Shown one piece after another: positions 1-13,370 of a stretch of DNA of 64,000 bases. Positions within the stretch are counted from its first letter, which is position 1. Each line of letters begins with the position of its first letter. Source of the stretch: Capra hircus (Eukaryota > Chordata > Mammalia > Artiodactyla > Bovidae); the NCBI RefSeq assembly GCF_001704415.2, contig NW_017189517.1:8443167-8507166 (forward strand), written 5' to 3'. Both the position numbers and the translations under genes were made by a program. The notes below the pieces were generated by a model that was given only the letters and a program-made list of their open reading frames with translations, did not search any database and had not been told where the DNA came from.

Positions 1-1064
1 TCTGAGTCCATGTTAAACCAGGCACATTGCAGCGGCGTCCTGATGTTCACACTTGCTTCACATAGTCTTGCTCGTCCAGTGAGTGAAACAGTGGTACGGT
101 TTGCATTTATTGCTGTTGACAGATTTTGATGTTTATTTATGCAAAGTGGGTCCAAATAGAAACCATTCTTTTTTCCTTCTCCTTCACTTAATGCTTCCTT
201 TCAAATTCTTCCTGTCTCTAAACAACATCTAAAGTACAGCACGCCAAAGTGGTTTTCCTGTTCCCTTGTACTTAATTAGCAAGTTGTGGCATTCCTTTCT
301 TCTTCAACATTCCTCTATCCTCAGAAATCCGTATCTTTGTTTTGGTCAGTGGCAGACAAAATGTGGTCCATGGCAAGGACATGAGATGTGGTCCCTTCTA
401 CACTGCACCTGTTCAGGCCAAGACGCCTGGGCTCTGTGCAGAGCAATGGAAGCACAAGTCACACCAGGTGTTAAACCCCCATGAAAAACACACAGAGTGA
501 AGCGCTGGGTCCCTGACTAAACTCCTCTTGATATTTTACTGTTTTAATCTTTGTTTAATGTATTTTCAATACACAAAATTTTTTTGAAATATTTGATGAA
601 ATCATCCAAAATAATAGCATCTTCTTGAAAGACATATTCTTCATTTATTCTTTTGTTCAGTACAATGAACTGACATTTCTAATATGTTGAGGAGATTGCA
701 CTTTCATATATTACTGAGATAAGCCCTTGAAATTTACTAGCCATCAGGATTTGCTGCTTTTAATGATTAATTACCTATTGGCATACTTTTCAAAGATGTT
801 ATTCTTTTTAGCTATTTCCTTTCATCTTGACCTACCCTTTTTTTTTAATGAATAGCCTTTCATGTATAGCTCAAAAGAGTGTTAGTAAAGGTTTATTCTG
901 TTTCTCTACATAGAGATGCTGGTTTATAATTATAATGCAGCTCGTAACCACAGTGAAAATGAAAGCCTGATAACTGTACCTCAAAGGAGCTGAAACATCA
1001 TTTTATGACAAATCTAATTCCTTAATACTTATGCAGAGACCTTACTAATCTAGGCTGATTTGTC
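1..1064. other. Unassigned intronic sequence
   Basis: AT-rich single-copy-looking intron. I recognise no repeat family, RNA gene or convincing coding exon here. Confidence 0.5.
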
Positions 1065-1890
1065 CTTTCAACTTTTCAGGCACCAGAATTCATCCATCTA
1101 TTCACTCAGCACATTTCTATGGCATGAATACAGAGCTTGATGCACTGTTCCAGGTTCTAGAATACAACAATGAACAAAACATAGTCCCTATCCTCATGGA
1201 GCTTATGTTCTAGAGGGGTTAGACAGACAGCAGATATAAACAAATTCATATATAATTTGCTTTGGAGAATGAACAATCAGGGTTTTGAGGGACAAGGGTG
1301 TGCTGAGAGATAGGGACAACTTTCATGCAGGGTCATCAGGGAAAGCCTTTCTTTTAAGGTGGCATTTGATGGATGGGAAGGAAGGGTTCAGGTGAGTGTC
1401 TAAAGGAAAAAACTTATTGATAGAGGTATCCTCACATTCAAAGGCCCTTAGGTGAAAATAGGGCTTACCTGGTGGCTCAGATGGTAAGGAATCAGCCTGT
1501 AATGCAGGAGACCTGGGTTCCATCCCTGGGTCAGGAAGATCCCCTGGAGAAGGGTGTGACTACCCACTCCAGTATTCTTGCCTGGAGAATCCCCACGGAC
1601 AGAGAATCCTGGAGGGCTATAGTCTATGGGGTCGCAAAGTAGGTGAGAATATGGTTGGCATATTTATGGTACAAGCTAGGAAGCCAGTGTGACTGACATA
1701 AAGTGAAAACAAAGAAACAAACAAACAAAAAATGGGCAAGTGAGAGATGAGAATGGAGAAGTAGCCAGGATCAGATAATGGATGATTTTATTGTCCAAGG
1801 TAAGGACTTTGCTTTTGACTCGATAAGTGAGAAGGGAAGTCATTGGAGCATGTTGAATAGTGGAGTGACACGATTTGCCTTATGCTGTAA
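1065..1890 (-). repeat. Old L2-like LINE segment, interrupted by a SINE
   Basis: Phrases such as 'ccctatcctcatggagctta' and 'ggcatttgatggatggga', and later 'gaagtcattggagcatgttg', follow the layout of a widespread mammalian L2-type 3' region read in antisense. It is strongly diverged. A Bov-tA copy splits it at 1461-1639. The family is assigned from memory and could be another ancient repeat. Confidence 0.45.
1461..1639 (+). mobile_element. Bov-tA SINE
   Basis: The tRNA-Glu-like head 'acctggtggctcagatggta' is followed by a B-box-like 'gggttccatccc' and then a BovB-derived body 'ccactccagtattcttgcct'. The flanks carry a 12-bp duplication with one mismatch (taggtgaRaata at 1449-1460 and 1640-1651), which marks it as a retroposed insertion within older repeat sequence. 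Confidence 0.9.
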
Positions 1891-2722
1891 ATTAATGTTT
1901 TACTACAAGGACGGCTTTTATGGCATTAGTGACCAGCTAACACAATTAGAGGATGCTCTGGAGGAATCTACGATCTCCCCCCAGTGCTCATGGACTCTGT
2001 TCCACAGCTACAGATTGAACCTCAAACTTTAACCAAACGTCATGGGCATTTGCTCCGAGGGTCACAATACAGGTGGCAAGAATGTGTTATTAGCCCATGC
2101 AATCTCATCCATACTGTGAGGAGGGAAGAAAAGAGAAAAAAAGAGTACATTCCTTTAACTCGGCCATCAGGAGTGCAGGAAAAGCAACTCCTACTGAAGT
2201 GAGTCAGTGTATCTCCACAAACGAAAGCAAGTGTATTATGCCTCAAATGATGGCTCAGTGGCCTCAAGGAAGTAACACACCTTCCTGAGCACCTAATTTA
2301 CTACCAAGCTGTGACTCAGGCTCAGGGAAAATTGATCCTATTATTGCTCATTCAAAATACAGTAAGCAACTGTGGATACTCATTGAGACTGTTTAGAAGA
2401 ACAGAGAGTTAATGTTGCTAAAAAGATAAAATGTAATCTGCAAATCTCACACAGACTTGGTGTGTACGTCTGTCCTTCCTTGACGGGTTGCTGTGTGCAC
2501 CCCATCTCTGCTTTCTCATTGGAGCCGCATGTGTGATTTGAGGTGTTGGTGCAAAGGTAAACTCCAGAGTGCTGATGGCTTCACATCTGTTTGATCTGTT
2601 GCCCCCTGTTTCTTTCTAATGCTAGAACAGTCGCAAATATTGTGGCAACTGGGCAAGGCCTATGGAGCCACCCCAAAGCTCTGAGATTTGAAACTCTGCT
2701 AGTGTTTACTCAAAGGAGTATT
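1891..2722. other. Unassigned intronic sequence
   Basis: No recognisable repeat or exon. The short open frames here have no familiar domain or codon pattern and overlap each other on both strands. Confidence 0.5.
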
Positions 2723-2731
2723 TGTACTGTC

Positions 2732-2762
<31 letters not shown>

Positions 2763-2875
2763 CTGCTGGGTCTTAGTTGTGGCATGTGGGATCTAGTTGC
2801 CTGACCAGGGATCGAATCTAGGTCTCCTGCATTGGGAGCTCAGAGTCCTAGCTACTCTACCTCCAGGGAAGTCCC
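2732..2875 (-). mobile_element. CHR-type artiodactyl SINE, antisense
   Basis: A 28-base T run (the antisense poly-A tail) is followed by 'gatctagttgcctgaccagg', 'gatcgaatctaggtctcctgc' and 'ctccagggaagtccc', the complement of the tRNA-derived head of CHR SINEs. The 9-bp TSD tgtactgtc lies at 2723-2731 and 2876-2884. Confidence 0.88.
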
Positions 2876-3082
2876 TGTACTGTCCTTTATTCTGGTCACT
2901 TAGCTTACAGCCTACCTGTTCGTGCCTTTTCCTTATGATTTTTCCACAAATACCTTGCTTCTGAAACCATTCTTTCAGTAGATCAGAATTGCAGAAAGTA
3001 TAACTGCAATGACACCAAAATGTGTTTACAGCATATTGTTTGTTGCTGGCGGTTAGAGTACTGGTAACCTACTGGTAACTGC

Positions 3083-3360
3083 GGAGAAGGCAATGGCACC
3101 CCACTCCAGTACTCTTGCCTTGAAAATCCCATGGACGGAGGAGCCTGGTAGGCTGCAGTCCATGGGGTCGCTAAGAGTTGGGCATGACTGAGCGACTTCA
3201 CTTTCACTTTTCACTTTCATGCATTGAAGAAGGAAATGGCAACCCTACCCACTCCAGTGTTCTTGCCTAGAGAATCCCAGGGACGGGGGAGCCTGGTGGA
3301 CTGCCGTCTATGGGGTCTCACAGAGTCAGACACGACTGAAGCGACTTAGCAGCAGCAGCA
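3083..3360 (+). mobile_element. Bov-A2 SINE, dimer
   Basis: Two tandem Bov-A units ('ggcaccccactccagtactc' and 'ggcaacc..cactccagtgttc') are joined by the linker 'cacttttcactttcatgcat' and end in (AGC)n. That is the full Bov-A2 architecture in sense orientation. Confidence 0.93.
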
Positions 3361-5354
3361 ACCTCACCCTGCAGGAAGGTGGTTTAACGACGGAGCCTTG
3401 TTATCTTATATTGGCATATGATGTACAGTATCACTTGCAGTTGGTTACTAGGTTAAATTGACTCGAGTTTGGCTAATCATAGAATGTAGGGGTTCTGTGT
3501 TCCTTGAGGTAATATCACAGTGGCAACTTTGATCGTTCTGGTGTGATTCTGAACGATTTGTTTTTACGTGTCAATATAAGCTATTGCCATTCTAATCTGT
3601 TCCTTGACCCAGGATCGCCACAGTTTTTGAGCAATTGGTGACTCCTTAGCTGCTGCTGCTGCTGACAGTAGAATATTTAACTATAACAGATTAAATGGCT
3701 AAATGAATCTTTTGCAAATGAAATAAATGCTCAATCAGGTTGTCATAGTGGGAAGAATGCACAGTAGGTCTGTATCTTGCTTGGCCACTGTAGACTACGG
3801 AACTCAATTTTGACCTGTTGTCTCTCGCCGTAAAAACACACCTTGGGGCACTGTATGAGTTCTGATTGCAGCTCCGAAAGTCCTCTTTGGACAACTGTTG
3901 GGGGACAGCAGCTGCTCTGCCAAAAGTACTGAAGCACCACGAGTATCAGCATCTAGTTTAGGAGAACCAGTGCACATGGCAGCCGCTCGGTCTTCATTGA
4001 CCTGAAGGCATATAACTCCCATAAAATGATATGTAAGACAGTCGGTCTTCATACATTGTATAAAGATGTTGTTCAGAGAAGCTCTGACTCACTAGGTGAC
4101 TCATACATTGGGATTTGGTATACACATCAATTCCTTGCCAGGGCCAGCACTTTTACCTGCTTTACCTGGAGAACAGTATCGAGTGGCTTGGCACAGGTGA
4201 ACGTGCTTTGTTCGATATGAACCAGCACGTGTTATCGAACGTATTCTAGCCTTTCCTGAACAACTGGCATTTGAGAGTCAACCAAAGAACAAGGGTGGGG
4301 TTTTTCCAGTAGTAGGCTTCAGAACAGAGAGGAAATGGATCCATGACAGGCCCAAATTGAATGTTGAACCCACACAACCCGCTCCCTGAAGACATCACTT
4401 GAGCAGAAAAGGATGTACATGTGGTACACCCTATCTCCCTTCCAGTCCTCAACGGTTTATTGTCATCAGAAGTCAGCATTTAACTGGTTCTACTGGAAGC
4501 TCGGTGAGGGAATTTCCTTCTGAGGACTGTGATCTCCTCTTTCTCTTGGGGAAGGAGTGTCATTTGCAACCTCCTGATGCAGAGGGATGTGGTAGGTAAC
4601 ACTGTGTGGCAAAATCCCAAATGTATTCTCTCTGCAGGTTTAAGAAAAAAAAGAGACACAATCCAAGTGGTGATGTGATTCATGAATAGAAGATGCAGCT
4701 CCTAATGATTTGATGATATGATTTATTGTGTCCCATTCACATGCACTTAGAAGAACCTATGTATGGAATCGATAGGAGCCATAAAACTAAATCCAAATAT
4801 ATTGTGACCATTTAAAGTTTTAGCCCCCTTGATTGTCTTTAATATATACAGCAGATTTGCCAGTATAGATTTTTCATCACCAGCCATCTGGTAAAAATTA
4901 GTATGAGATAAATAATTTAGCTTCCTTCTGTTCAGATACAATTTCATTACCCTTTTCCTCGATACTGTGAAAAGTCTTCAGAAATAGTCAGTTGTAAAGT
5001 GCTTTTGCATTCCGGCTGAAGCTGAGCCTGGAGGTTCCTGACATGCTGACATTTGACTCTCTTTTTGGCCTCCAGAAAATTCCATACCTGAGGGCAGCCC
5101 CTGCTAAGTCACAGGGTGCAGAACCAAGACACGAGGTGGCTGGGATGTTCCAGAAGTGCAAGACATTTTCTTTGAATTTAAAAAATAAGAATAATGCAGA
5201 GCTTAAGAAACTCAGGAGAGATTAGTTATATATTCCCTGTGACGCAGTAATTCTCTCTAATCACAGTGAATATCCCAGCCTCTAAAGCATACTAATTGGT
5301 TTGGAGGAGATATTTTTCCATTCGTAAGAAAAATCTCTGCTCCTTTTGGTCCTG
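3361..5354. other. Unassigned intronic sequence
   Basis: Mostly unique-looking intron. A short GCT run at 3649-3664 resembles an eroded Bov-A2 tail. No exon was recognised; open frames up to 82 codons on both strands look fortuitous. Confidence 0.5.
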
Positions 5355-5520
5355 GCCTTATTTCTCCAATCTGGCTGGAGTTGAGGAATATTATGCTAGA
5401 GTTGTAGAACACATGTGTGAGATTATGGAGGGCCTTGAACACCAGGCCAGGGAGTTTTGGATTTTATCCTGTAGGCAGCAGGGAGCCATTAAAAGATTTT
5501 AAACAGGAGGAATGTAAAAA
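5355..5520. repeat. Possible ancient LINE (L2-like) fragment
   Basis: The phrase 'ggccttgaacaccaggccag' followed by 'ttggattttatcctgtaggc' and 'agggagccattaaaag' resembles the same old mammalian repeat as at 1065-1890. It is short and diverged, so the assignment is tentative. Confidence 0.35.
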
Positions 5521-7398
5521 ATAGGGCTTGATTTGGATTCATGTTTAGTATAAAAGTGCAATGATAAGATATATTAAGGGAGTGTTATGGTTCTGTTCAC
5601 AGCATGAATATAACTGGGGAATTCATCTCTACTAGCTGTCTAGTTCAGCTTTTACAGCATGCAAATTTTCAGGGCCAGCTGTAAGAGCTTGATGGTAAAA
5701 GAACAAAGTAAGAATTGATAATGTGAATACAATTGTAAAGAAAGGGATTTTGGTGGTCAAGATCACTGATAACAGAATAATAAGCATTGTAAAGGGTGAC
5801 TGTAGAATTATTTGTTATTTTGTTGTAGTTCTTTGAAATCACTTCTATGCTATATAATTACCTTAAGTTTTAAGTGTTCCCTGCAGGGATAATTTATGTA
5901 TTTTGCATTATCATGCAAATACTTCAACAATCTACACTGTTGAAAATGAAAGCTGAAAATTATTCCAAATAGATCATGATTGTGCAAAGCTTATGCTATA
6001 TTAATCATCTTGATATATTCTCATAGTTTATACTATATCCTTGCCTTGTGTTTTCAACTCCAGTAATATGTAGGTAACAAATATTTGAAAATTGAAATTG
6101 CATATTTTGATAAAGAACTGTAATTTGCCTATTTCAAAATTGAATGACATCAAAACCCTTTTAAAAAATTAATCTAAAAATGCTGCGGTATTTCAGGAAA
6201 TTTAGAACAGACCAAATTTAATTTAATCTAAGCTACTGAAAGCTCATTTATAAATTGTAGCTGGATACTCAGTCTAAACACTGCTGTAAAGCGTTGCGTT
6301 TTCCGCCATGGTTTCTCTCAAACCATAGTATCGGGTGATGAGGAGCATAAACAGCATCACAGGTGACAAGAGTTTGGTCATAAATAGGGAACCGTTGTCT
6401 TGTTTACTGTGCCATAGTTACATATCTGAACATTATGTCCCTCTTATTACATAACTCACTTTATGATAACATCATTCATATATCAAAGTGTCTTATTTTA
6501 ATGAACTTTATACTAATCCTGAGTTTCTCCAAAGACCTGGATATCCTTTTTCTTTTCCTTCAGAGATGGATGTGCTTTCCACATAGGAAAATCTCTATAA
6601 AAAAATAGGTTTATTTGTTTATCAGGCTCCTCTATAGATGCTGACTTTACAGAAGAACAACCTGCCCTGGGTGGCTTCTCAGATTTTACCCTGAGGTCTG
6701 AGCACAACCTGGAATTTGGACAGGAGACAGATTTTCTCCAACAAGAGAGATGGCTCACTTTCTCACCCTCCCCCTGTACGGTGGGAGTGGGGGTGGAGTC
6801 AGGATGGGGAACGGCATGCATTTCTCTAAGGCCTCAGGATTATAGAACTGGAGAAAAGAACTCACCGCCTTAACTTTCTCTCTTCTCACTTCTTGTTGTT
6901 TTTCTCTGTCTCTTTGTCTGCCCCACTCCCGCTTCTCTCTTTATGTCTGTCTGTCTCTTGAGAACATACACACAGACACAGGACTCCGATCAGGCTGATT
7001 TCTATTTTGCTCTACCAGTTACCCACCTCTGCACCTAAAGAGGCAGAAGGCTAGTGTCAGTAAAAGTTCTCTGGGGTCATCCCCTAAAACCTCTGAGTAT
7101 AGAGAGGTCCCTGAAAAGAAAAGAAAAGCAGTACCCAAATGTACTGAAATTCAGACATGAATATTTCGCCATAGAAGAATCAAGTTTTCATGGCATAAAC
7201 TAAGAGAATGTTCCATGGACACATTACTTGAGATCCATGGGATGTTGCCTGGCAGGACTGACTGGCTCTGAGTTAAAGCTATTCCTTTCCTCTGCAGCCC
7301 AGGGCCAGTTAGCACTGCTGGGTCCTTGGTGTTTTTCAGCTCTGGAAACATCTTAGCGATCAAGTTGCCTGAAAATAAGGGTCTCTCGCACGTCAACA
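5521..7398. other. Unassigned intronic sequence with a CT-rich tract
   Basis: AT-rich intron without recognised repeats. A pyrimidine-rich stretch lies around 6869-6965. The 102-codon antisense frame at 6513-6821 has no familiar motif and no splice-site support that I can see. Confidence 0.5.
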
Positions 7399-7602
7399 TG
7401 GCTTCCCAGGTAGCTCAGTGGTAAGGAATCCATCTGTCAATGCAAGAGATGTGGGTTCAATCCCTGGTGCGGGAAGATCCCCTGGAGAAGGAAATGGCTC
7501 CAGTATTCTTGCCTGAAGAATTCCATGGACAGAGGAGCCTGGTGGGCTACAGTTGCAGAGAGACATGACTGAGTGACTAAGCACACACATACACACACAC
7601 AT
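7399..7602 (+). mobile_element. Bov-tA SINE
   Basis: The head 'ggcttcccaggtagctcagt', box-B-like 'gggttcaatccc' and body 'tccagtattcttgcctgaag' are present, ending in a short CA-rich tail. A 7-bp direct repeat (gtcaaca, 7392-7398 and 7603-7609) flanks it. Confidence 0.9.
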
Positions 7603-7609
7603 GTCAACA

Positions 7610-8354
7610 CTGGCTACCTTAAACAGATTCCAGCTTCCTCTAGAAGGAGTTGCCTCCCTGCTCTGGATTCACTCTCTAAATGAAAGTGTGAAAGCCAGAT
7701 TTCAGTGCATTAATATCTCTGGTTTCATTTCTTCAACTGTAAAAAAAAAAAATCTACCAAATCCATTGTAATCATTACCTTTCTTATTGTCATCATTATA
7801 AAACTGTCCCTTATCTGTCACTCGAATGTCATTAACTATTGAAGCATTTGTAGAAAACTGTTAAAGTAGGTGCTGCTTAAACATAAGGAGCTATTAGAGT
7901 TTTCAGGATTGTTGTTATTAGTAACCTACATGATGAAAGTAGAACTAGCAAAACAGTGGTTTAGAACAAAAGAAGTGGAATAATCATGTTGCACTTTTGT
8001 GACATAGTAATTAAAATGAGATGTGTAAATGTCACTTGGCCCATTAATACTGAATTATTTCACAAATCTCTTTACTGTCATGCAGGTTCACTGATACACA
8101 TTACAGTAATTCAAATTTTAGAATCTTAAGATATTTTAAGCCCCAAATGAAAGATGCATGCATTGTCACCCTTGCAAAGGAATCACTAATGAAAGGAGTT
8201 CTCACCCATATAGTTCATGTGTAACCGGAAGCTCTGTGAGCTGGAAAGGCACTTCTCTACTCCCAGATCAGTTTGAAGTTGGGGTGGTCGTGGGCAGGAG
8301 ACTGCATTCACCTGTCTATGACACGAACAGGAAAGTAAGGCAAGGCCAAGGACC
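7610..8354. other. Unassigned intronic sequence
   Basis: No repeat or exon recognised. Confidence 0.5.
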
Positions 8355-8480
8355 CCATAGTCTGTGAGCACCCTGATGTGTGCTGGCTGCTTTCCATGCT
8401 CTCTGCAGTCCTCCTTGGGAAGCACGTGTTGCTATTCTCCTCTTAGAGATTCAGGATCAGAACCCAGGTCAGCTGCCCGA
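8355..8480 (-). repeat. MIR-like ancient SINE fragment
   Basis: The order 'ttgctattctcctcttagag', 'tcagaacccaggtcagctgc' matches the antisense of a MIR core and flank in diverged form. Confidence 0.4.
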
Positions 8481-9668
8481 AGTCAGAAATCTGGAAAGTT
8501 GATGTGGCAGGTTCAAAGAGAGCTCTGTGATGTTCAGAGAGCCAGGACACACGAATAGGAGTAAAGACTGACCCTTCAGCCAACATTGGAACTGTCCATT
8601 TAGAGGAGAACTGACATCACAGCGCTTGTCTACACAGTGACTGTTGGGGTGAAAGGGTGCACTTGCAGTGGAGTTCAGAAGGGAGTGGCTTGGTAAGGGC
8701 TTCTTTCCTGTGGTTTTTCTCCCTTGTGAGGTGGGAGAACTCCTCTCTCAGGCCACAGGGAGGTCATTCCATTCTGAAGCTCATACAGAGACCTGCTGTT
8801 GAGATTAAATTAGATCATTATATAGGCAAAGGGACTTCCCACAGTGCTCCGTGCACCGTAGGCTCTCAGTAAGGAGTAGTTGAGAATGGATTCTTCCATC
8901 TAGGTCTTCAGTTAGTGAATAATCATACCACTCAGACTCGTGGTAAGTGACTGTCACAGGCATCCTTTCATTATCTCCTTTCAAGGGGCAAATGTTAGTG
9001 GAAATGCGTTCTCGACGTGGAAACGGGACTCTGTACACTTTCCTATCCCCAGAAGTCGTTTGCAGGAGTTATACGATGTGGTTGTCCCATAGCCCTCTAC
9101 GACATCTTTCTCATCCTTGGTTTATAGATGAGGCCTTTGCACCTTGCCCTGTGACTCCAGGTTTTCTGATTTGCAGTGGAAAGCACACATTAGTGACTTC
9201 CTTCTGAGCAGAGGCATTGCTTTGCTACCTGTGCAAGAGAAAAGATAAGAAGTCTTCTTTGAAAGTCTTTGAAGAAGTAGACTCCTGGCTATTGTAAATG
9301 ACTCTGTTCTGCAGAGACAGACCCTATCAAATCTAACTCAACCACTATCCAACACAAATCAGAATTACCACCTTCACAGTGGCCTGCGGCACTAGAACAG
9401 GCGCCTGATGCACCCACCTGGGTACAATTTTAGTTTTAATAGGCCACCTACCTTGCCAGAGTTTTTTCAGTTGATCTATGCAGAAAGAACCTTTCTTCTT
9501 TGCATGACAGTTTGTTGGATGTCTAGGGAAAGTTTTCACAGTTCCCAGGCTTTGAACATTTGGGCAGGAGCTTGGAAGAGCTATCTAAAATACAACCTAT
9601 AATTTTATTCTCTTGGTGACTACAAATACTTCCAAAGTCATTCTCTTGCTGATGGGTTTAGATCCTGC
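8481..9668. other. Unassigned intronic sequence
   Basis: A possible MIR remnant is seen near 8805-8880 ('gagattaaattagatcatta'). Otherwise nothing is recognised. Confidence 0.45.
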
Positions 9669-9675
9669 TCTGAAG

Positions 9676-9881
9676 ATGCCCCAGTGGCTCAAACGGTAAA
9701 GAATCTGCCTGCAATGCTGGAGACCTGGGTTCGATCCCTGGGTCAGAAGATCCCCAGGAGAAGGGAACGGCAAGCCACTCCAGTATTCCTGCCTGGAGAA
9801 TCCCATGGACTGGTGGGCTACAGTCCATAGGGGTCACAAAGAGTCAGACATGACTGAGTGACTAGCACTTTCAGTTTTCTT
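9676..9881 (+). mobile_element. Bov-tA SINE
   Basis: The A-box region 'cagtggctcaaacggtaaag' and box-B 'gggttcgatccc' are followed by the Bov-A body. It is flanked by a 7-bp repeat tctgaag (9669-9675 and 9882-9888). Confidence 0.9.
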
Positions 9882-9888
9882 TCTGAAG

Positions 9889-12434
9889 TTCTTCTACAGA
9901 AGAATCCTGCCACAAATTAGAAAGCATCACAGTAATGGAAGCTAATAGTCACAGATTAATTCCAGTAACCAGCCAAAAGACAAGAAAGTTTATTTTTAGA
10001 GATCTTATCTGATATTTGATTCCCCTTTCAAAGCACATAAGGTCAGCCCTGCTTATAAGAAAAACCAACACTGTGAGTTAATACACATCATAGAGAAAAA
10101 AAGTTGGAGAAAGTTACTTACTTTAGAGAAGTGTTCTTCACTTGAAAAAAATGCTTTTCCATGCACAGATTTTTGTTCAGCAGTAAGATTTAATCTAGTA
10201 AGATTTTTAAAGAAAGTATGATGGCCACAGTCTCTGTAATATCTTATGTAAAATGAAATCTCTCTTCTGCTACCTAATTGGATTCCTAGCCAATCTGTAT
10301 TCTTCTGCAAGGCTTGGACCAGATTGACACTGTCTTGGACCAATCACTCAGCCCTGGAGATGTGTGGCCTATCCCACTTCTTCATCACAAATCTCAGCAA
10401 GTTACTTCCATTTCAGAATGTATCTGCTGACCAGGTTTGGAGCTGAATGAGGCCTTAGGGTCTTTTTTTTCTCTCTCTCTTTTTTTAAAAGAATCATTAT
10501 TTTTAATGACAACAAAAATCACCCTTCTTAGGCTCTGTAAGCGATGCAGTGTTTTTGCTTTGATTCCTGCTTTATTCTAGCTTATTTCTGTGTATTTTAT
10601 AAAACAAATTGTAAAAGTCAATATTTCATGAGACTGCTCTACAGAAATAGATGAAAATCTAGAGCAAGCCAATACAAAGGACTCAATGAACTGCAGGGTG
10701 GTCATATCTGCATCCTAATTCTGTTTATACAAGCCATTGCTTGACAGTCTTGTTAAAATTTCCTTTTTTTTTTTTCCTTTAATTTTGTTTGTTAAGAGTT
10801 GAAGAAAGGCAATACTGGGGTGACCTATTTTGTGGACTCAACATAGGGTCAATGAAAATGTCTATTAGATACCATGGAATACAAAAATGCTACTGAGAAG
10901 TTTCACTATAACCACATGAGGAAAAATAGTCCCATGTACATATTCTTAATTATGATTTGTTTCATTGCAAACAGTTGCCAGTTAGCACGTGTACTTTGAA
11001 GTCATTTTGTGACGTGGTATTTCACGAAGCCCATTTTTCAGTACTTCATCTCTTTAGTGCTGTGGCTTGAAGCACTGCAGCCTTTTCAGCCGACTGCAGA
11101 CCAAAATGACAAATGGAAGGAAGCAAAGCAGTTTTCGGGGAGCCAAGCTTGGAGGAGAACGCTAAACACCGAGCGTCATTCACGTGCAGTCCTTATTTTG
11201 GGCAGAATTGATCTCCTTCCATGGCAATAAAACAAATATAGGCAGATCCTTTCTTTAGAAATTGATTCCAGAGTGCAGAAGAACCTTGAAAAGAAGAGAA
11301 TGTATTTATTTTGCCTTGGTTTTCTGGGCATGTATTATCAGAAGTAATCACACATTTCATGTTTATGGGGCTTTACAATTCTCAGAGCTTCTTTCACATA
11401 CATCATCTCATTGCCTCCTCGTCCAACCATCCAGTAAGGTCAGCAGGACTGGTCCCCACCCCACCTCCTCACCTTTTTACAGAAATCAAGTGAACAGAAT
11501 TTAGTTGCAGCGTTTAGCTGTTTGCAGAGCCAAAGACCAAGAGTATGAGTTTAATGCCTATATCTTGGTTACCAGAAAATCTCTTTATTCTTGGAGCTTC
11601 AGCTTCAGTTTTGTCTTTATTAGTTCCCCTTCTCTTCCTCCCTATGTCTCCCTCCCTCTGTCCTTCCCTTTCTGTCCTCCCTCTCCAGTTTTTTAAATTG
11701 AATTTATCTGTAGGCTGCTTTCCTCCTTTTATCACCTACTCCTTTTGCCCTGGCAGGCAAGTTCTGACTTGTCAGTCTCTCCTCTCAGACAGCCCTCTAT
11801 TCATATCCCACCACGTTTAACCCTTTTTTGGACCTGTATAAGCTATCTCCCACGTCCTCTTCCTATGAAATTCCATTCTTTTCTTTGTTTATTTCACTAG
11901 ATATATATTGATCATCGACTCTAAGCCAGCCCCCATGCTCAGAGCTGCCCTCAAGTATCCCACAGTCCAGGGGATATTTGAGTGAACAAATCAAACTCTG
12001 TTTATCATGAATTAATAATTTTGTTTAGCTACAGTGCACTGGCTAAGTATTGATTCCCTCTTCCCCAACCTCTCCCTTCCCGTGCTTTGATCTTAGTAAT
12101 AATGAAGTTCATTCACATCAAATATACCCTGGAAGAGAACATCAAAGTCCTGAATATAATAATTAATCCTGGATTTTGAAATCACTGATAGAAGGGAAGC
12201 TTATATAGAGAATATAGATAGTTATGGGGTCACCCCCTATGGGTATGATTTATATTTTAGATTCTATTTTATTTTTTTAACAGAGTTGAAAATCTAATGT
12301 TAATCTGCATATTATTTTCATTAGGCTGGGGAATAATTGACACACACAAGTCACACCTGTTTGTATAATCTGCTAACTTTAAATCTAGAAAATTAATTGT
12401 CATCAGAACATGACTGAGAATCAGAAAAGTGACC
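9889..12434. other. Unassigned intronic sequence with pyrimidine tract
   Basis: Mostly unique-looking. A CT-rich tract runs about 11625-11690 and produces long overlapping fortuitous frames. Around 11895-12000 there is a weak resemblance to L2 or MIR. No exon was recognised. Confidence 0.5.
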
Positions 12435-12445
12435 CTTGCTCTTGG

Positions 12446-12723
12446 CTGCTGCTGCTGCTGCTAAGTCCCTTCAGTCGTGTCCGACTCTGTGTGACCCCAT
12501 AGATGGCAGCCCACCAAGCTCCCCAGTCCCTGGGATTCTCCAGGCAAGAACACTGGAGAGGGTTGCCATTTCCTTCTCCAATCCATGAAAGTGAAAAGTG
12601 AAAGTGAAGTCGCTCAGTCGTGTCCAACCCTCAGCGACCCCATGGACTGCAGCCTACCAGGCTCCTCCGTCCATGGGATTTTCCAGGCAAGAGTACTGGA
12701 GTGGGGTGCCATTGCCTTCTCTG
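12446..12723 (-). mobile_element. Bov-A2 SINE, dimer, antisense
   Basis: It starts with (GCT)n and 'aagtcccttcagtcgtgtcc', contains both Bov-A units with the 'ccatgaaagtgaaaagtgaa' linker, and ends at 'ccattgccttctctg'. A perfect 11-bp TSD cttgctcttgg lies at 12435-12445 and 12724-12734. Confidence 0.95.
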
Positions 12724-12734
12724 CTTGCTCTTGG

Positions 12735-13360
12735 CAGTAATTGTTAAATTAATTGGATCGTCAGGCTACTGAAAATGTGGCCAGAAGAGAGGAGGAAAAG
12801 AGAAGGAAGTGAGAGAAGTAAAGGGCAAGATAGGTTAGTTACGTTTCTAGAACTTGCTGAAAAGAAGAAATCATGTTTTATTGAGTTCATTTTTTAAAGT
12901 TTCTTTAAATGCCCACTCATCGACCTATAAACTGTTTTTCTGTGTTCTATGATGCCAAAATGTGACATGTGAATAGAACAAAATTTATGGAGACACATTC
13001 ATCTCTACCAGGATTTGTGCAGTTCACATGGAGTCTATATATGCAAAAACTTTTATTCACTGTTGACGCTTTGTTCAACAGCTTAGGACCTTCGTGTTGC
13101 CATTTTATGTATGAACAACCTAAGGAGACTCTGCTGGTCTCTTGAGATCCAAGAAAATCAGCACCGCCCTTTTAAAAAAGATTTCTTTTGAGAGAAATGT
13201 GTTCAAAGCATTCACAATATTCCTGGCAATCCTCAAAGCCTAGTGAGGTACAAACTCATGTAGAACACTTGCCACCCTGTCGGTTGGTAGCATAGCTGCA
13301 AGTACAAAAGCTGGGGGCAAGAGTATGAAAACGCTGCTATTACGGTGTGTGTTTGCCAAA
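12735..13360. other. Unassigned intronic sequence
   Basis: No repeat or exon recognised. Confidence 0.5.
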
Positions 13361-13370
13361 TGACTTTTTT

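Noticed and set aside
7560..7605. Repeat-spacer pattern resembling CRISPR (CA-rich clusters and repeated SINE units).
   Set aside because: The genome is mammalian, and the repeats are SINE tails and microsatellites with no regular spacers.
12446..12463. GCT/AGC runs (also 3346, 30378, 44033, 53908, 63370) as expandable triplet repeats.
   Set aside because: They are the ordinary tails of Bov-A2 SINEs.
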